Assembly: GCA_050952725.1 (NCBI GenBank)
Contig: JBMNLN010000001.1
Span: 62,001-126,000, forward strand
From: JAQWCH01 sp050952725
GTDB lineage: Bacteria; Bacillota_I; Bacilli_A; RFN20; CAG-826
Direction of reading: 5' to 3'
DNA length: 64,000 nucleotides
Position numbers and translations under genes: made by a program. Shown here one piece after another: positions 37,181-44,908 of this stretch (its first letter is position 1; every line of letters begins with the position of its first letter). The notes beneath the pieces are model-generated. The model did not search any database. It was not told the origin of the DNA and saw nothing but the letters and a program-made list of their open reading frames with translations.

Positions 37181-37285
37181 TCAAACCGCTCCTTTACTCT
37201 TCAAGATTATGTAGATGACACAAAACACAATGATAGCAAGAATCATGAGCCACCAGAGAATAAATGTAATCCGATTTTTCTTCAT
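37181..37285 (-). CDS. 34-residue single-span membrane peptide
   Basis: The ATG begins 1 base after the permease stop codon and the TGA ends 2 bases before the ATG of the CBM9-like gene, so it fills the gap exactly. The peptide has a basic N-terminus (MKKNR), one hydrophobic span (about residues 7-29, WWLMILAIIVFCVIYII) and a KSKGAV tail. GGAG lies 12 bases before the ATG. This looks like a small membrane subunit or regulator of the transporter, though no family is recognised. Confidence 0.6.
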   Translation of the reverse strand: MKKNRITFILWWLMILAIIVFCVIYIILKSKGAV

Positions 37286-37286
37286 T

Positions 37287-38234
37287 CTATTCTTTCACTC
37301 CTGATAAAGCTGTGGATTGGATGAACATATTTCTAAAACACAAAAAGAAAACAATCATCGGAATAGAACTAATTGTTGAAGCAGCAAAAATTAAATTGCG
37401 TTTGCCAACTGAAGTTTCACTAGAATGCATATTCATCAAAGCTACTTGCAAAGTCAGCCATTCAGAATCAACATTGCTACTCAAGTAGATGGAAGGACCA
37501 AAGTAATCATTCCAAATGGCAACAAACCAAAAAATTGCTTGCGCAGCTAGGGCTGATCTACAAAGGGGGAGGGCAATTTGGAAAAAGATGCGAAAAAACG
37601 AAGCCCCATCAATTTTTGCCGATTCAATTAACGAATCATGGATGGCGTGTTTCATATAAGTTGTCAGGAAGAAAATCATCGAAATGCGCGAGAATAAACC
37701 GGGAATGATAAAGGGTAATAACACGCGAAAATCATCTGTGCCAACAAACCCCAAACTATAGAAAAATTCAAATTGAGTGAAAAGTAATGAACATCCAGGA
37801 ATCATCATCGCAGTCATCAAGGTAATAAGGAGAACTTTTTTACCGCGGAAACGCATTTTTGCAAAAGCAAAAGCGGCTAGAGAGGAGGTTAAAGTTCCCA
37901 TTGGTACCACTAAAAGTTCAATCAAGATTGTGTTTCTAATCCCAACATAGAAACTTTTATTGTGAAACAAGTCTCGATAAATATCCCATTGAGGAGCAGC
38001 GGGGAAGAAAATAAACCGATCGGAGATTAACTCGGCATTTGTTTTTAAGGAGTTCAAAACCATCCAAAAATATGGGAACATCATCATCGCCGCTCCTAGC
38101 CAAATAATAATAGATGTAAAGACAAACCATGTCATTTCTGATCTGGTTTTCTTCATCCCTTTGCCATCTCCTTTTTGGTTGGCGAAGTCATTCTTTCGAA
38201 GATAGATGTTGTTGAGTTCGTAAGCGCCAAACAT
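37287..38234 (-). CDS. Sugar ABC transporter permease, LacG/MalG type
   Basis: 315 residues with six hydrophobic segments and the EAA loop IESAKIDGASFFRIFFQIALP. It pairs with the LacF-type permease whose stop lies 2 bases upstream of this ATG. A second possible ATG at 38156 has a better site (AAGGAG 11 bases upstream) and would remove a 26-residue polar leader; I cannot decide between them. Imports the oligosaccharide bound by the lipoprotein at the head of the operon. Confidence 0.9.
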   Translation of the reverse strand: MFGAYELNNIYLRKNDFANQKGDGKGMKKTRSEMTWFVFTSIIIWLGAAMMMFPYFWMVLNSLKTNAELISDRFIFFPAAPQWDIYRDLFHNKSFYVGIRNTILIELLVVPMGTLTSSLAAFAFAKMRFRGKKVLLITLMTAMMIPGCSLLFTQFEFFYSLGFVGTDDFRVLLPFIIPGLFSRISMIFFLTTYMKHAIHDSLIESAKIDGASFFRIFFQIALPLCRSALAAQAIFWFVAIWNDYFGPSIYLSSNVDSEWLTLQVALMNMHSSETSVGKRNLIFAASTISSIPMIVFFLCFRNMFIQSTALSGVKE

Positions 38235-38236
38235 AA

Positions 38237-39178
38237 TTAAATATCAAACATCTTGCTGCGCGAAAATTGGAAAGCGGTAATTGCAATAACAACAAGCGCA
38301 AAGACCGTACCAACTGTACCAAGCAAGTTGTAATCTCCATTGTTATATAGGTTGTTCCACATATAATACACAATCGTCGTGACCTGATCACCAGCAGCGG
38401 AAGCAAAAAATTTCGCATCCGCATAGGCTTGTAAGTGGCCGATAATTCCCGTGACAATTAAGTAAAAGGTGGTGGGTTTGACCATCGGGATTGTGATGTG
38501 CACGAATTGTTGAAAGCCGCTAGCGCCATCAATTTTGCTCGCTTCATAATATTCAAAAGGAATGTTGTTCAATCCCGCTAGAAATAGGAGCATCGTGCCG
38601 CCAATGCCGCCCCATACCCCTTTAATCAGAATGGCAATTTTCGAAACAAAAAAATCCTTAGAATCAAACCAATCAAAAAACTTCAAACCAAAAATATTAT
38701 TGATTACTCCGTTTTTGATATTAAAAATATAATTCCAAATAACCGCAATGACAATCGCTGAAGTGACCGCAGGCAAATAATATAAGAGCGATAATAGTTT
38801 ACTGCCTTTAGACGCGCGATTAATATAGGTAGCAATTAATAAACCAGCGGTAATCCCCAGCGGAATTCCAACTAATAAAACCACCGTGTTCAAGCAAGCA
38901 TTGAGAAAACGCTTATCATTAAAAATTTTTATATAGTTGGCGATGCCAACAAACTGATAACCTTCCATATTGAAAAGGTTATAATCGGTAAATGATAAAA
39001 AGAGCGCGCGAATCGCGGGGTAAACGATGAAAATACAAAAACCGATAATCGGTAAAAGAATAAAAAGTAAGGCTGTTCTTTCTTCACGTAAAAAAACTTT
39101 GGAGTGCTTCTGTCTTTTCTTAAAGTCATAAGCACCACGGGCTTCTTTTGATAACAAGAAAAAGCTATATTTGCTCAT
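38237..39178 (-). CDS. Sugar ABC transporter permease, LacF/UgpA type
   Basis: 313 residues, six hydrophobic segments, EAA loop YEASKIDGASGFQQFVHITIP near residue 215. The ATG is 1 base after the stop of the binding-protein gene and has no visible ribosome binding site, so translation probably depends on coupling. Forms the membrane channel with the LacG-type protein. Confidence 0.9.
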   Translation of the reverse strand: MSKYSFFLLSKEARGAYDFKKRQKHSKVFLREERTALLFILLPIIGFCIFIVYPAIRALFLSFTDYNLFNMEGYQFVGIANYIKIFNDKRFLNACLNTVVLLVGIPLGITAGLLIATYINRASKGSKLLSLLYYLPAVTSAIVIAVIWNYIFNIKNGVINNIFGLKFFDWFDSKDFFVSKIAILIKGVWGGIGGTMLLFLAGLNNIPFEYYEASKIDGASGFQQFVHITIPMVKPTTFYLIVTGIIGHLQAYADAKFFASAAGDQVTTIVYYMWNNLYNNGDYNLLGTVGTVFALVVIAITAFQFSRSKMFDI

Positions 39179-39179
39179 A

Positions 39180-40562
39180 TTAATTTAAATAGGCGGCGTT
39201 ATCATCCAAGCCGCTCTGAAACGTGGAATTATAACTTTGGCAAAATTCTAAAGCGTTGTCCTTTCCTTCATAAATTACCGCAGAATTGAGTTCTTTAACG
39301 AGATTATCATAGCAAGTGCCATCATATAGATAGAATTTTGCGCGAGTGCGATGTTTAATACTTTCAGTCTCCTGCGTCACATCGACCCAAACTTGTTTTG
39401 AAGCTGGTTGTTGCTGTTTTGGATCAGTGATACCGACATTATTAATCCATGCATTTTTAGCAATGGACATCACGTTCGGCTGGGCCTGACCTACTTTATA
39501 ATTGATTTCTGCACATCGTCTTCCCAAACAGAGATATTTAGCGAGGCGGACCGCAGCTTCTTCTTTGGCACTTTCTTTCGGGCTGAAGTTTCGACAAGAA
39601 ATGGCACATGATCCTAACCAGGAAGTTGAGATGGCTCCATCAGCAGTTCCAACTGGTGTCGGTATAATATCAAATTCAAAATTAGTATCTTCCCAAAAGG
39701 CCGCCATATCCCAAGGCCCCATAAATGTCATTAGGCATTGCCCATTTAAAAATTTAGTGTAGGCATTGGAACTCTTCATTTCGACATAGGAAGGAGCCAC
39801 ACCAGATCTGGTGAGGTTACTGATGAATTGAATTGCATCCCCAAAATTTTTTTCACCAATGCGTGAGGTTAGTGTATCCTCAGTAAAGAAATCAGCATTA
39901 TTGGAGTAAACAGCGTGCATTATTTCATAGGAGCCAATTCCCCATACTTTTTGATTATTGAGTGAATCTGTGTATTTCAATTCATTTAAATATTCAATAA
40001 ATTCATCCCAAGTCATCGGAACGGAAGCCGAAGGGTAGTGCGGAGTTACACCTTTTTCATTGAATATTTTGCCAATTAATGTCTTGTTATATACGAGAGT
40101 ATAAGGTCCTAAATCTTTTCCTAAACCATAGAGGGCTCCACCATCGCCAACTTTTTTCGTTGCATGATTATAAGTGTATTGGTTATATATAATTGGCCAG
40201 ATATCCTCGGTGTCTTCTTCGGTTACATATTTAGAAATATCGAGTAAACTTCCACTTTTAGCCCATTTAAAAAAAGAAAAATCCGACATGTAGAAAACAT
40301 CAGGTAATGATCTTTTACGGCTTTGCAAGGCAGTGTCATAGTTGGTAGCATCCACACATTCATAAACTACTTTGACATCAGGATTATCTTCCATAAAAGC
40401 ATTAACCATCGTTTGAAAATTGCGTTGTTCTTGCGTTTTGCCCCAACCAAAGAACTTAATCGTCGTTAACCCACTGTCATCTTGGCCATTGCATCCTATT
40501 ATCAATATTGTCGAAAAAAGACAAGCAGTCACTGAGAAAAAAAGCTTAGTTTTTGCTTTCAT
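39180..40562 (-). CDS. Oligosaccharide-binding lipoprotein of ABC transporter
   Basis: 460 residues, family 1 solute-binding protein. Signal peptide with lipobox ILIIGC (Cys at residue 24), then the fold start TTIKFFGWGKTQEQRNFQT and central TFMGPWDMAAFWE. First gene of the operon, with AAAGGAGAAA before the ATG. Sequence places it away from the maltodextrin-binding protein at the left of the window, so the two transporters have different ligands. The ligand is unknown; GH43 and CBM9-like neighbours suggest a plant- or host-type oligosaccharide. Confidence 0.9.
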   Translation of the reverse strand: MKAKTKLFFSVTACLFSTILIIGCNGQDDSGLTTIKFFGWGKTQEQRNFQTMVNAFMEDNPDVKVVYECVDATNYDTALQSRKRSLPDVFYMSDFSFFKWAKSGSLLDISKYVTEEDTEDIWPIIYNQYTYNHATKKVGDGGALYGLGKDLGPYTLVYNKTLIGKIFNEKGVTPHYPSASVPMTWDEFIEYLNELKYTDSLNNQKVWGIGSYEIMHAVYSNNADFFTEDTLTSRIGEKNFGDAIQFISNLTRSGVAPSYVEMKSSNAYTKFLNGQCLMTFMGPWDMAAFWEDTNFEFDIIPTPVGTADGAISTSWLGSCAISCRNFSPKESAKEEAAVRLAKYLCLGRRCAEINYKVGQAQPNVMSIAKNAWINNVGITDPKQQQPASKQVWVDVTQETESIKHRTRAKFYLYDGTCYDNLVKELNSAVIYEGKDNALEFCQSYNSTFQSGLDDNAAYLN

Positions 40563-40623
40563 AAGAGTTTTCTCCTTTGAAAATTTCTCAAAAATAATTA
40601 TGTTCGTTTCCTATTGTATTCTT

Positions 40624-40653
40624 AGTATAATGTACTTAAGAATATAAAGTAAA
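40624..40653 (-). promoter_or_regulatory. Promoter of the glycan/GRE operon
   Basis: TTTACT (40648-40653) and TATACT (40624-40629) with an 18-base spacer on the minus strand, giving a leader of about 55 bases before the binding-protein ATG. Confidence 0.65.
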
Positions 40654-40667
40654 GCAATGCAATTGCT
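40653..40667. promoter_or_regulatory. Inverted repeat, candidate AraC-family binding site
   Basis: AGCAAT-GCA-ATTGCT abuts the -35 box of the operon promoter and lies in the 129-base gap shared with the divergent AraC gene, ahead of a -10 box for that gene. The position suits an activator; the assignment is inference. Confidence 0.45.
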
Positions 40668-40676
40668 GAAAAATAG

Positions 40677-40682
40677 TATAAA
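40677..40682 (+). promoter_or_regulatory. -10 box of the AraC gene, near-leaderless
   Basis: TATAAA ends 9 bases before the ATG, so transcription would begin within about 3 bases of the start codon. No ribosome binding site and no good -35 box are present. Confidence 0.4.
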
Positions 40683-40691
40683 ATTGTCATT

Positions 40692-41555
40692 ATGAAAGTT
40701 ACATTAAAAAAAGACGTATCCCGTAACTCCTTCTCTTATTTTCCGCATAATACAATTTACGATAATAGCGGTATCTTTTTTAATATCATTTCTTGCGGGT
40801 ACGAGGAAATTAAGAAAAATTACTATCTTAATCGTTCGAATTTCCACGGCAATATGTTGACTTACATTGTAAGTGGGAGTGGGAATTTCATCTTTAAAAA
40901 CAAAGAATATGCGTTGAAAAAAGACGATTTAATTGTTATCAATTGTATGGAAGAGCATACACTTTTTCCTAATCGAGAAGGGATGATTATTTACTACATG
41001 CACATTGATAGCGGTTTGCTAACTGACCTTGCCAATAATATTGAAAAAAAAGCTTCAGCAGTATTTAACTTTGCCGATAATAAAAAAATATTGGATTTTT
41101 TTAAAACCAATATCCAAAAAGGCAATGATTCAATTAACAACATCGACGTTTCCAAACAAATCTATAATCTCCTGGTTGAGATTAGGTTAAAGGTTAGTGG
41201 CATAGAAAACAGTATTGCATTACCCTCTTCTTTAGAAAGGGCAACTAGTTATATCAAGGAAAATTATGACGAAATTAATCTATCTTTGGACGATGTCGCA
41301 AATCATGTTAATTTCAGCAAATATTACCTTGAAAAACTCTTCAACAAATATCTGAACACCACCGTCTACCGTTATATTGTTAGTATCCGCCTAACCCATG
41401 CGCGATACTTGCTTGTATCCACTGATTTATCGGTGGAGGATATCGCGCTCAAAACTGGATTTTCTGGATCGCAACTCTTGATTCGCTGGTTTAAAAAAAC
41501 ATATGAGGAAACACCGCATCAATTTCGCAAACGGCGTATTCTGACAAGGATGTGA
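40692..41555 (+). CDS. AraC-family transcriptional regulator
   Basis: 287 residues. The N-terminal part (about 1-170) is a cupin-like sensor (LTYIVSGSGNFIFKNKEYALKKDDLIVIN); the C-terminal 100 residues carry both AraC helix-turn-helix motifs, INLSLDDVANHVNFSKYYLEK and LSVEDIALKTGFSGSQLLIRW, ending FKKTYEETPHQFRKRR. It likely senses the transported sugar and activates the divergent operon. Followed by the clan-A glycosidase gene with an overlap or near overlap. Confidence 0.92.
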   Translation: MKVTLKKDVSRNSFSYFPHNTIYDNSGIFFNIISCGYEEIKKNYYLNRSNFHGNMLTYIVSGSGNFIFKNKEYALKKDDLIVINCMEEHTLFPNREGMIIYYMHIDSGLLTDLANNIEKKASAVFNFADNKKILDFFKTNIQKGNDSINNIDVSKQIYNLLVEIRLKVSGIENSIALPSSLERATSYIKENYDEINLSLDDVANHVNFSKYYLEKLFNKYLNTTVYRYIVSIRLTHARYLLVSTDLSVEDIALKTGFSGSQLLIRWFKKTYEETPHQFRKRRILTRM

Positions 41556-41560
41556 TAGAC

Positions 41561-42643
41561 ATGGAAAAATGGTCAAAAGAAAAAGCATGGGCCTGGTATA
41601 ACCAGCAGAACTGGATTCGAGGTTTTTGTTACTATCCTTCTTGTTGTGTTGACTTAATTGAAATGTGGCAAGAGTACAATTGGGATAATGTCAAAAAAAC
41701 TATTAATCACGAAATGAAACTCGCCAAGGATTGGGGGTTTAATGCCGTACGCATCATTACTTCTTTTGAAGTTTATTTAGATCAGCATGATGCGATGATG
41801 GAACATTTAGAAGAGTTTATCATGATTTGTGACCAGCATCAGATTAAAGTCATGGTTTGTTTAGGAAATGATTGTTTAGTTTCCAAATCAAACTATAAAA
41901 AGCCAATTTATGGTGAACAAAAATGTGAATACTTCTATCATTCAGGGAAAGCTATATCCCCCCATATCGTGATGAATGATTTTGGATATTCTCTCACTGA
42001 TGATGAAGAAAACGTAGAGAAATATCTCGCCTATATTGATGAAATTGTCGGAAAATACGCCAAAGATAAAAGAGTGTTGTTATGGGATATATTCAATGAG
42101 CCAGGGAATAGCAAAAGGGATATGCTCTCATATGAGATTATGAAAAAATCTTTTGAAATCGCCCGTAAACATCAAACAATTCAACCGTGTGCCGCCTGTT
42201 GTTGGAGTTATGATAAGCATAATCGTCCCTATAAAGAAATTGAATTAAAAGCCCTTGAAATGTCAGATGTAATTCTTTATCACGGGTATATGGATTTCAA
42301 AAAACATCACCGCACCGTGCGATGGCTCAAAAAAACTTATGATCGTCCCTTGTTCAATACTGAATGGCTTCATCGCATTTGGCACAATAATGTCAAAAAT
42401 CTTTTTCCTTATTTTCGCAAACATAAAATCGCTTGTTTCAACTGGGGATTGGTCCGAGGCAAAAGTCAAACCAATGAACCATGGGAATGGCTCTTTAATG
42501 TATATCATCAAGGCCACGGCAAGGATTGGGATTTCACCAAATGGCAACACGATTTAATTCGTTCTAATGGTCAACCTTACGATTTTGAAGAAGAAAAAAT
42601 CATTAAAAGGGAATGTCAAAAAGCCGATTCAATTAAGAAATAA
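41561..42643 (+). CDS. Cytoplasmic clan GH-A glycosidase (GH5-like)
   Basis: 360 residues, no signal peptide. A TIM-barrel glycosidase with the acid/base Glu in LLWDIFNEPG, a preceding HE-rich strand region, and the nucleophile Glu in PLFNTEWLHR; AFNWGLV-like CFNWGLVRGKSQTNEPW follows. The family is GH5 or a close relative; specificity is unknown. The ATG lies 5 bases after the AraC stop with AAGGA 10 bases upstream; a GTG 9 bases earlier overlaps that stop. It should work on oligosaccharides brought in by the divergent transporter. Confidence 0.78.
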   Translation: MEKWSKEKAWAWYNQQNWIRGFCYYPSCCVDLIEMWQEYNWDNVKKTINHEMKLAKDWGFNAVRIITSFEVYLDQHDAMMEHLEEFIMICDQHQIKVMVCLGNDCLVSKSNYKKPIYGEQKCEYFYHSGKAISPHIVMNDFGYSLTDDEENVEKYLAYIDEIVGKYAKDKRVLLWDIFNEPGNSKRDMLSYEIMKKSFEIARKHQTIQPCAACCWSYDKHNRPYKEIELKALEMSDVILYHGYMDFKKHHRTVRWLKKTYDRPLFNTEWLHRIWHNNVKNLFPYFRKHKIACFNWGLVRGKSQTNEPWEWLFNVYHQGHGKDWDFTKWQHDLIRSNGQPYDFEEEKIIKRECQKADSIKK

Positions 42644-42671
42644 TCGAAAATTATATCTTTATGTCTATTTA

Positions 42672-42709
42672 AAACGGTTGGTACTAGAGGAGTTCAGTGC
42701 CAACCGTTT
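42672..42709. terminator. Bidirectional terminator
   Basis: A 14-bp stem (one G-T pair) with a 10-base loop between the convergent glycosidase and GLUG genes. A runs precede it and T runs follow it on both strands. Confidence 0.8.
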
Positions 42710-42730
42710 ACATTGTTATGAAATGAGGGA

Positions 42731-44029
42731 TTAAACTGGATTCTTATTTGCGTCGCAGCCACCACAGTTGATAAAAGCTGTATCCGCATTGCAAACATTT
42801 TGCGCATCAAGTTGACCACATATGACACCGCCAGGAACGGTGGTGCCAAAACTGGTCGGATAAAGATTAGCGACATTATAAGGAACATCATTAATTTTAG
42901 CATCAACAAACCCGTAGCAATTCTCGACGCGAACGCGGCAAGTACCGACAATGCCCCCAGTTTGCCGCGGTTTGCCAGTCGCATCAATATTAGCAAAGTT
43001 GTAACAACCTTTTATCAAAGTTCCAATAACAGCACGTGCTAACCCAATAATACCAGCGGTTTGTCGAGCTGCGCCTTGAACATGTCCATAATTTTCGCAA
43101 TTTTCGATGAGGACTTTGATTGTATTTTGTCCAGTGATTCCACCCACAAATGAGTTGCTAGCAGCATTACCAGTTACCGAAGCATAGTTGATACAATTTT
43201 TCAATAAAGCTTGTGTATTGTTCCTCGTATGAACATCAAGCGCTTCAACCACACCACAAATACCACCACAGTAAGCACCAGCAGCAGTGATTGTGCCGCG
43301 GGAAACGCAATTTTCAAGCGTAGAATAATCGACACAACCAGCGACAATACCGTTTCTTGCCGCGGAAGCCGTAATGTCCCCAGTGACATCAAGGTTAGCA
43401 ACATAAGCATCAACCAAATGTCCGAATAGCCCATTTAGGTTTGCTCCACTTGTGACTTTCAAACCAATGACGTGATGACCAGCACCATCAAAATTCCCTC
43501 TGAATGCTGTCGCTCCAGTATTAGCAATCGAAACCCATTCAATATCATTCAAATCTACACCTGTCTCCATGCGATAGTAAGCGGAAACATAGTTGGCATC
43601 TTGGACATTAACCTTATCTCTAAGAAACGCCAAATTCGCTGCCGATTCAATTAAATAAGGCTCAGCGGAAGTACCATTGCCATGCACAAAAGCGGCAGTT
43701 GTCCCATCCCAAACGGACATTGTTGGGGCAAGATAAGCGACGTGTTCTGCTCCGAACCCAATCGCTTGGCTTAAAGTTCTAGTTGCAAAGTTACCCGTTA
43801 ACGGTTCTATTAAAAATACTTCATGACAAGTGCAACATGCCCAAAATTCTTGGTTGCCAGCCTCAAAATCATTCGGAGCTGTAGCTTGATAGTGATAACC
43901 ATCATGGAGGCAACCATCAGCTTTCACAATATCCCACCCTTTTCTTTCAGAAGCATTTATAGCTATGACTTGAATAAAAATTAACGATAAAAAAGCAATA
44001 GCAGACATTAAAGATATTCTTTTTTTCAT
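42731..44029 (-). CDS. Secreted GLUG-repeat protein
   Basis: 432 residues with an N-terminal signal peptide (about 1-27) ending near INASE and without a lipobox Cys. A small Cys-rich domain follows (CLHDGYHYQA, WACCTCHEVF; about 38-75). From about residue 105 it parallels the GLUG part of the lipoprotein in the operon: VWDGT, then NGTSAEPYLI, MEVG-type METGVDLNDIEWV, AFRGNFDGAGH, GLFGHLVDAYV, and repeats GGICGVVE, GGITGQNT and GGIVGT. It ends NCGGCDANKNPV, like the CxxC end NCGLCTPLS of the lipoprotein. Probably released or cell-associated adhesin. Confidence 0.78.
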   Translation of the reverse strand: MKKRISLMSAIAFLSLIFIQVIAINASERKGWDIVKADGCLHDGYHYQATAPNDFEAGNQEFWACCTCHEVFLIEPLTGNFATRTLSQAIGFGAEHVAYLAPTMSVWDGTTAAFVHGNGTSAEPYLIESAANLAFLRDKVNVQDANYVSAYYRMETGVDLNDIEWVSIANTGATAFRGNFDGAGHHVIGLKVTSGANLNGLFGHLVDAYVANLDVTGDITASAARNGIVAGCVDYSTLENCVSRGTITAAGAYCGGICGVVEALDVHTRNNTQALLKNCINYASVTGNAASNSFVGGITGQNTIKVLIENCENYGHVQGAARQTAGIIGLARAVIGTLIKGCYNFANIDATGKPRQTGGIVGTCRVRVENCYGFVDAKINDVPYNVANLYPTSFGTTVPGGVICGQLDAQNVCNADTAFINCGGCDANKNPV

Positions 44030-44302
44030 AAGTTTTCTCCTAATTAAATTATTGTCGCAGACTTTGCTTACAATTAAACTATAATACTCACAGTGTAAAA
44101 AATAAAGTATCTTAATTGCCTAAAAATTGTATAAAGTTGTCCTGAAAAAAAGTGATTTCCAATAAAGTTCTTTTAGTAATCTTTTAATTTTATTATCGAT
44201 TCAGCGAGATTTTCGATGATAAAATGATTTTTTTATCTAATTGATAACACTTTTGATAACTCATTGAAATATTAGAAATTATCGTTTTTTGTTTTGGAAA
44301 TA
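44030..44302. other. Gene-free AT-rich gap
   Basis: Between the GLUG gene and tRNA-Ala. It must hold the GLUG promoter; a TATAGT (44078-44083, minus strand) with a weak TTTATT 17 bases upstream is the best candidate. I see nothing else except the tRNA terminator at its right end. Confidence 0.4.
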
Positions 44303-44329
44303 AAAAGGTTTGATAGCAACTATCAAACC
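44303..44329 (-). terminator. Terminator after tRNA-Ala
   Basis: Ten-bp stem GGTTTGATAG/CTATCAAACC with a 3-base loop, then TTTTTATTT on the minus strand. Confidence 0.88.
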
Positions 44330-44344
44330 AATTTCTTGTGCGAA

Positions 44345-44420
44345 TGGTGGAGCTGACGAGGATCGAACTCGCTACCTCCTCCATGCCATGGAGGCGCTCT
44401 CCCAGGTGAGCTACAGCCCC
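44345..44420 (-). tRNA. tRNA-Ala (GGC)
   Basis: Acceptor GGGGCTG with CAGCTCC (one G-T pair), anticodon stem CCTCC/GGAGG with loop ATGGCAT (anticodon GGC), T-arm AGTTCGATCCT, encoded CCA. 76 bases. Confidence 0.94.
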
Positions 44421-44533
44421 AAAACCGATTTTATAATCGGCTTTACTATCTTAGATAAACACCTGGCTTTTGTCAATGAGAATAAAGGTGTTTTTTGCTC
44501 GTATCAATATCTAATAATGATCAGCAAAAACCG

Positions 44534-44890
44534 CTATTCAATTTTTTTCGGCTTCAAAGGGTAGATACCTGAAACGGGAACCGTAAACATAAAACCAATC
44601 GTTTTCTTTCGGGAACGTTCGACGATTTTATGAACTGCGGCCAGTGTCTTTTGTAAGGTTTCTTCATCGGGGATAACCGTGAAGATAGTTTTGGAATATT
44701 TCTGCTCCTCATCAGTCCGGCCCTTAAAGAGACCTTGCATTAAGAAATTAAGGCCTTCGCTGTGTAAAATAGCGGAAGCCATCCCTTGCGATTCGATAAT
44801 GGTCGCACCGCGAACTTTGAGTTCGACAAACTCCTCTAAAATCTCATCTAAATAGGCTAAGTCGTTTAACACAATAAATAATACGTTCAT
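44534..44890 (-). CDS. PII-like small protein, antiporter partner
   Basis: 118 residues with the PII/CutA-like beta-alpha-beta pattern: MNVLFIVLND, a helix, GATIIESQGMA, a T-loop-like stretch (FLMQGLFKGRTDEEQKYS), KTIFTVIPDEETLQKTLAAV, and a last strand GFMFTVPVSGIY. True PII signature residues are not conserved. The gene lies 18 bases behind the antiporter gene with AGGAGA before its ATG, so it shares the riboswitch-controlled transcript and probably senses a nucleotide to modulate the antiporter, which lacks an RCK domain. The ligand is unknown. Confidence 0.7.
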   Translation of the reverse strand: MNVLFIVLNDLAYLDEILEEFVELKVRGATIIESQGMASAILHSEGLNFLMQGLFKGRTDEEQKYSKTIFTVIPDEETLQKTLAAVHKIVERSRKKTIGFMFTVPVSGIYPLKPKKIE

Positions 44891-44908
44891 CTTCTTTATC
44901 TCCTATTC

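Noticed and set aside
42694..43654. Several overlapping frames of 60-100 residues in the GLUG gene region
   Set aside because: They are shadows of the repetitive GLUG coding sequence, without ribosome binding sites.
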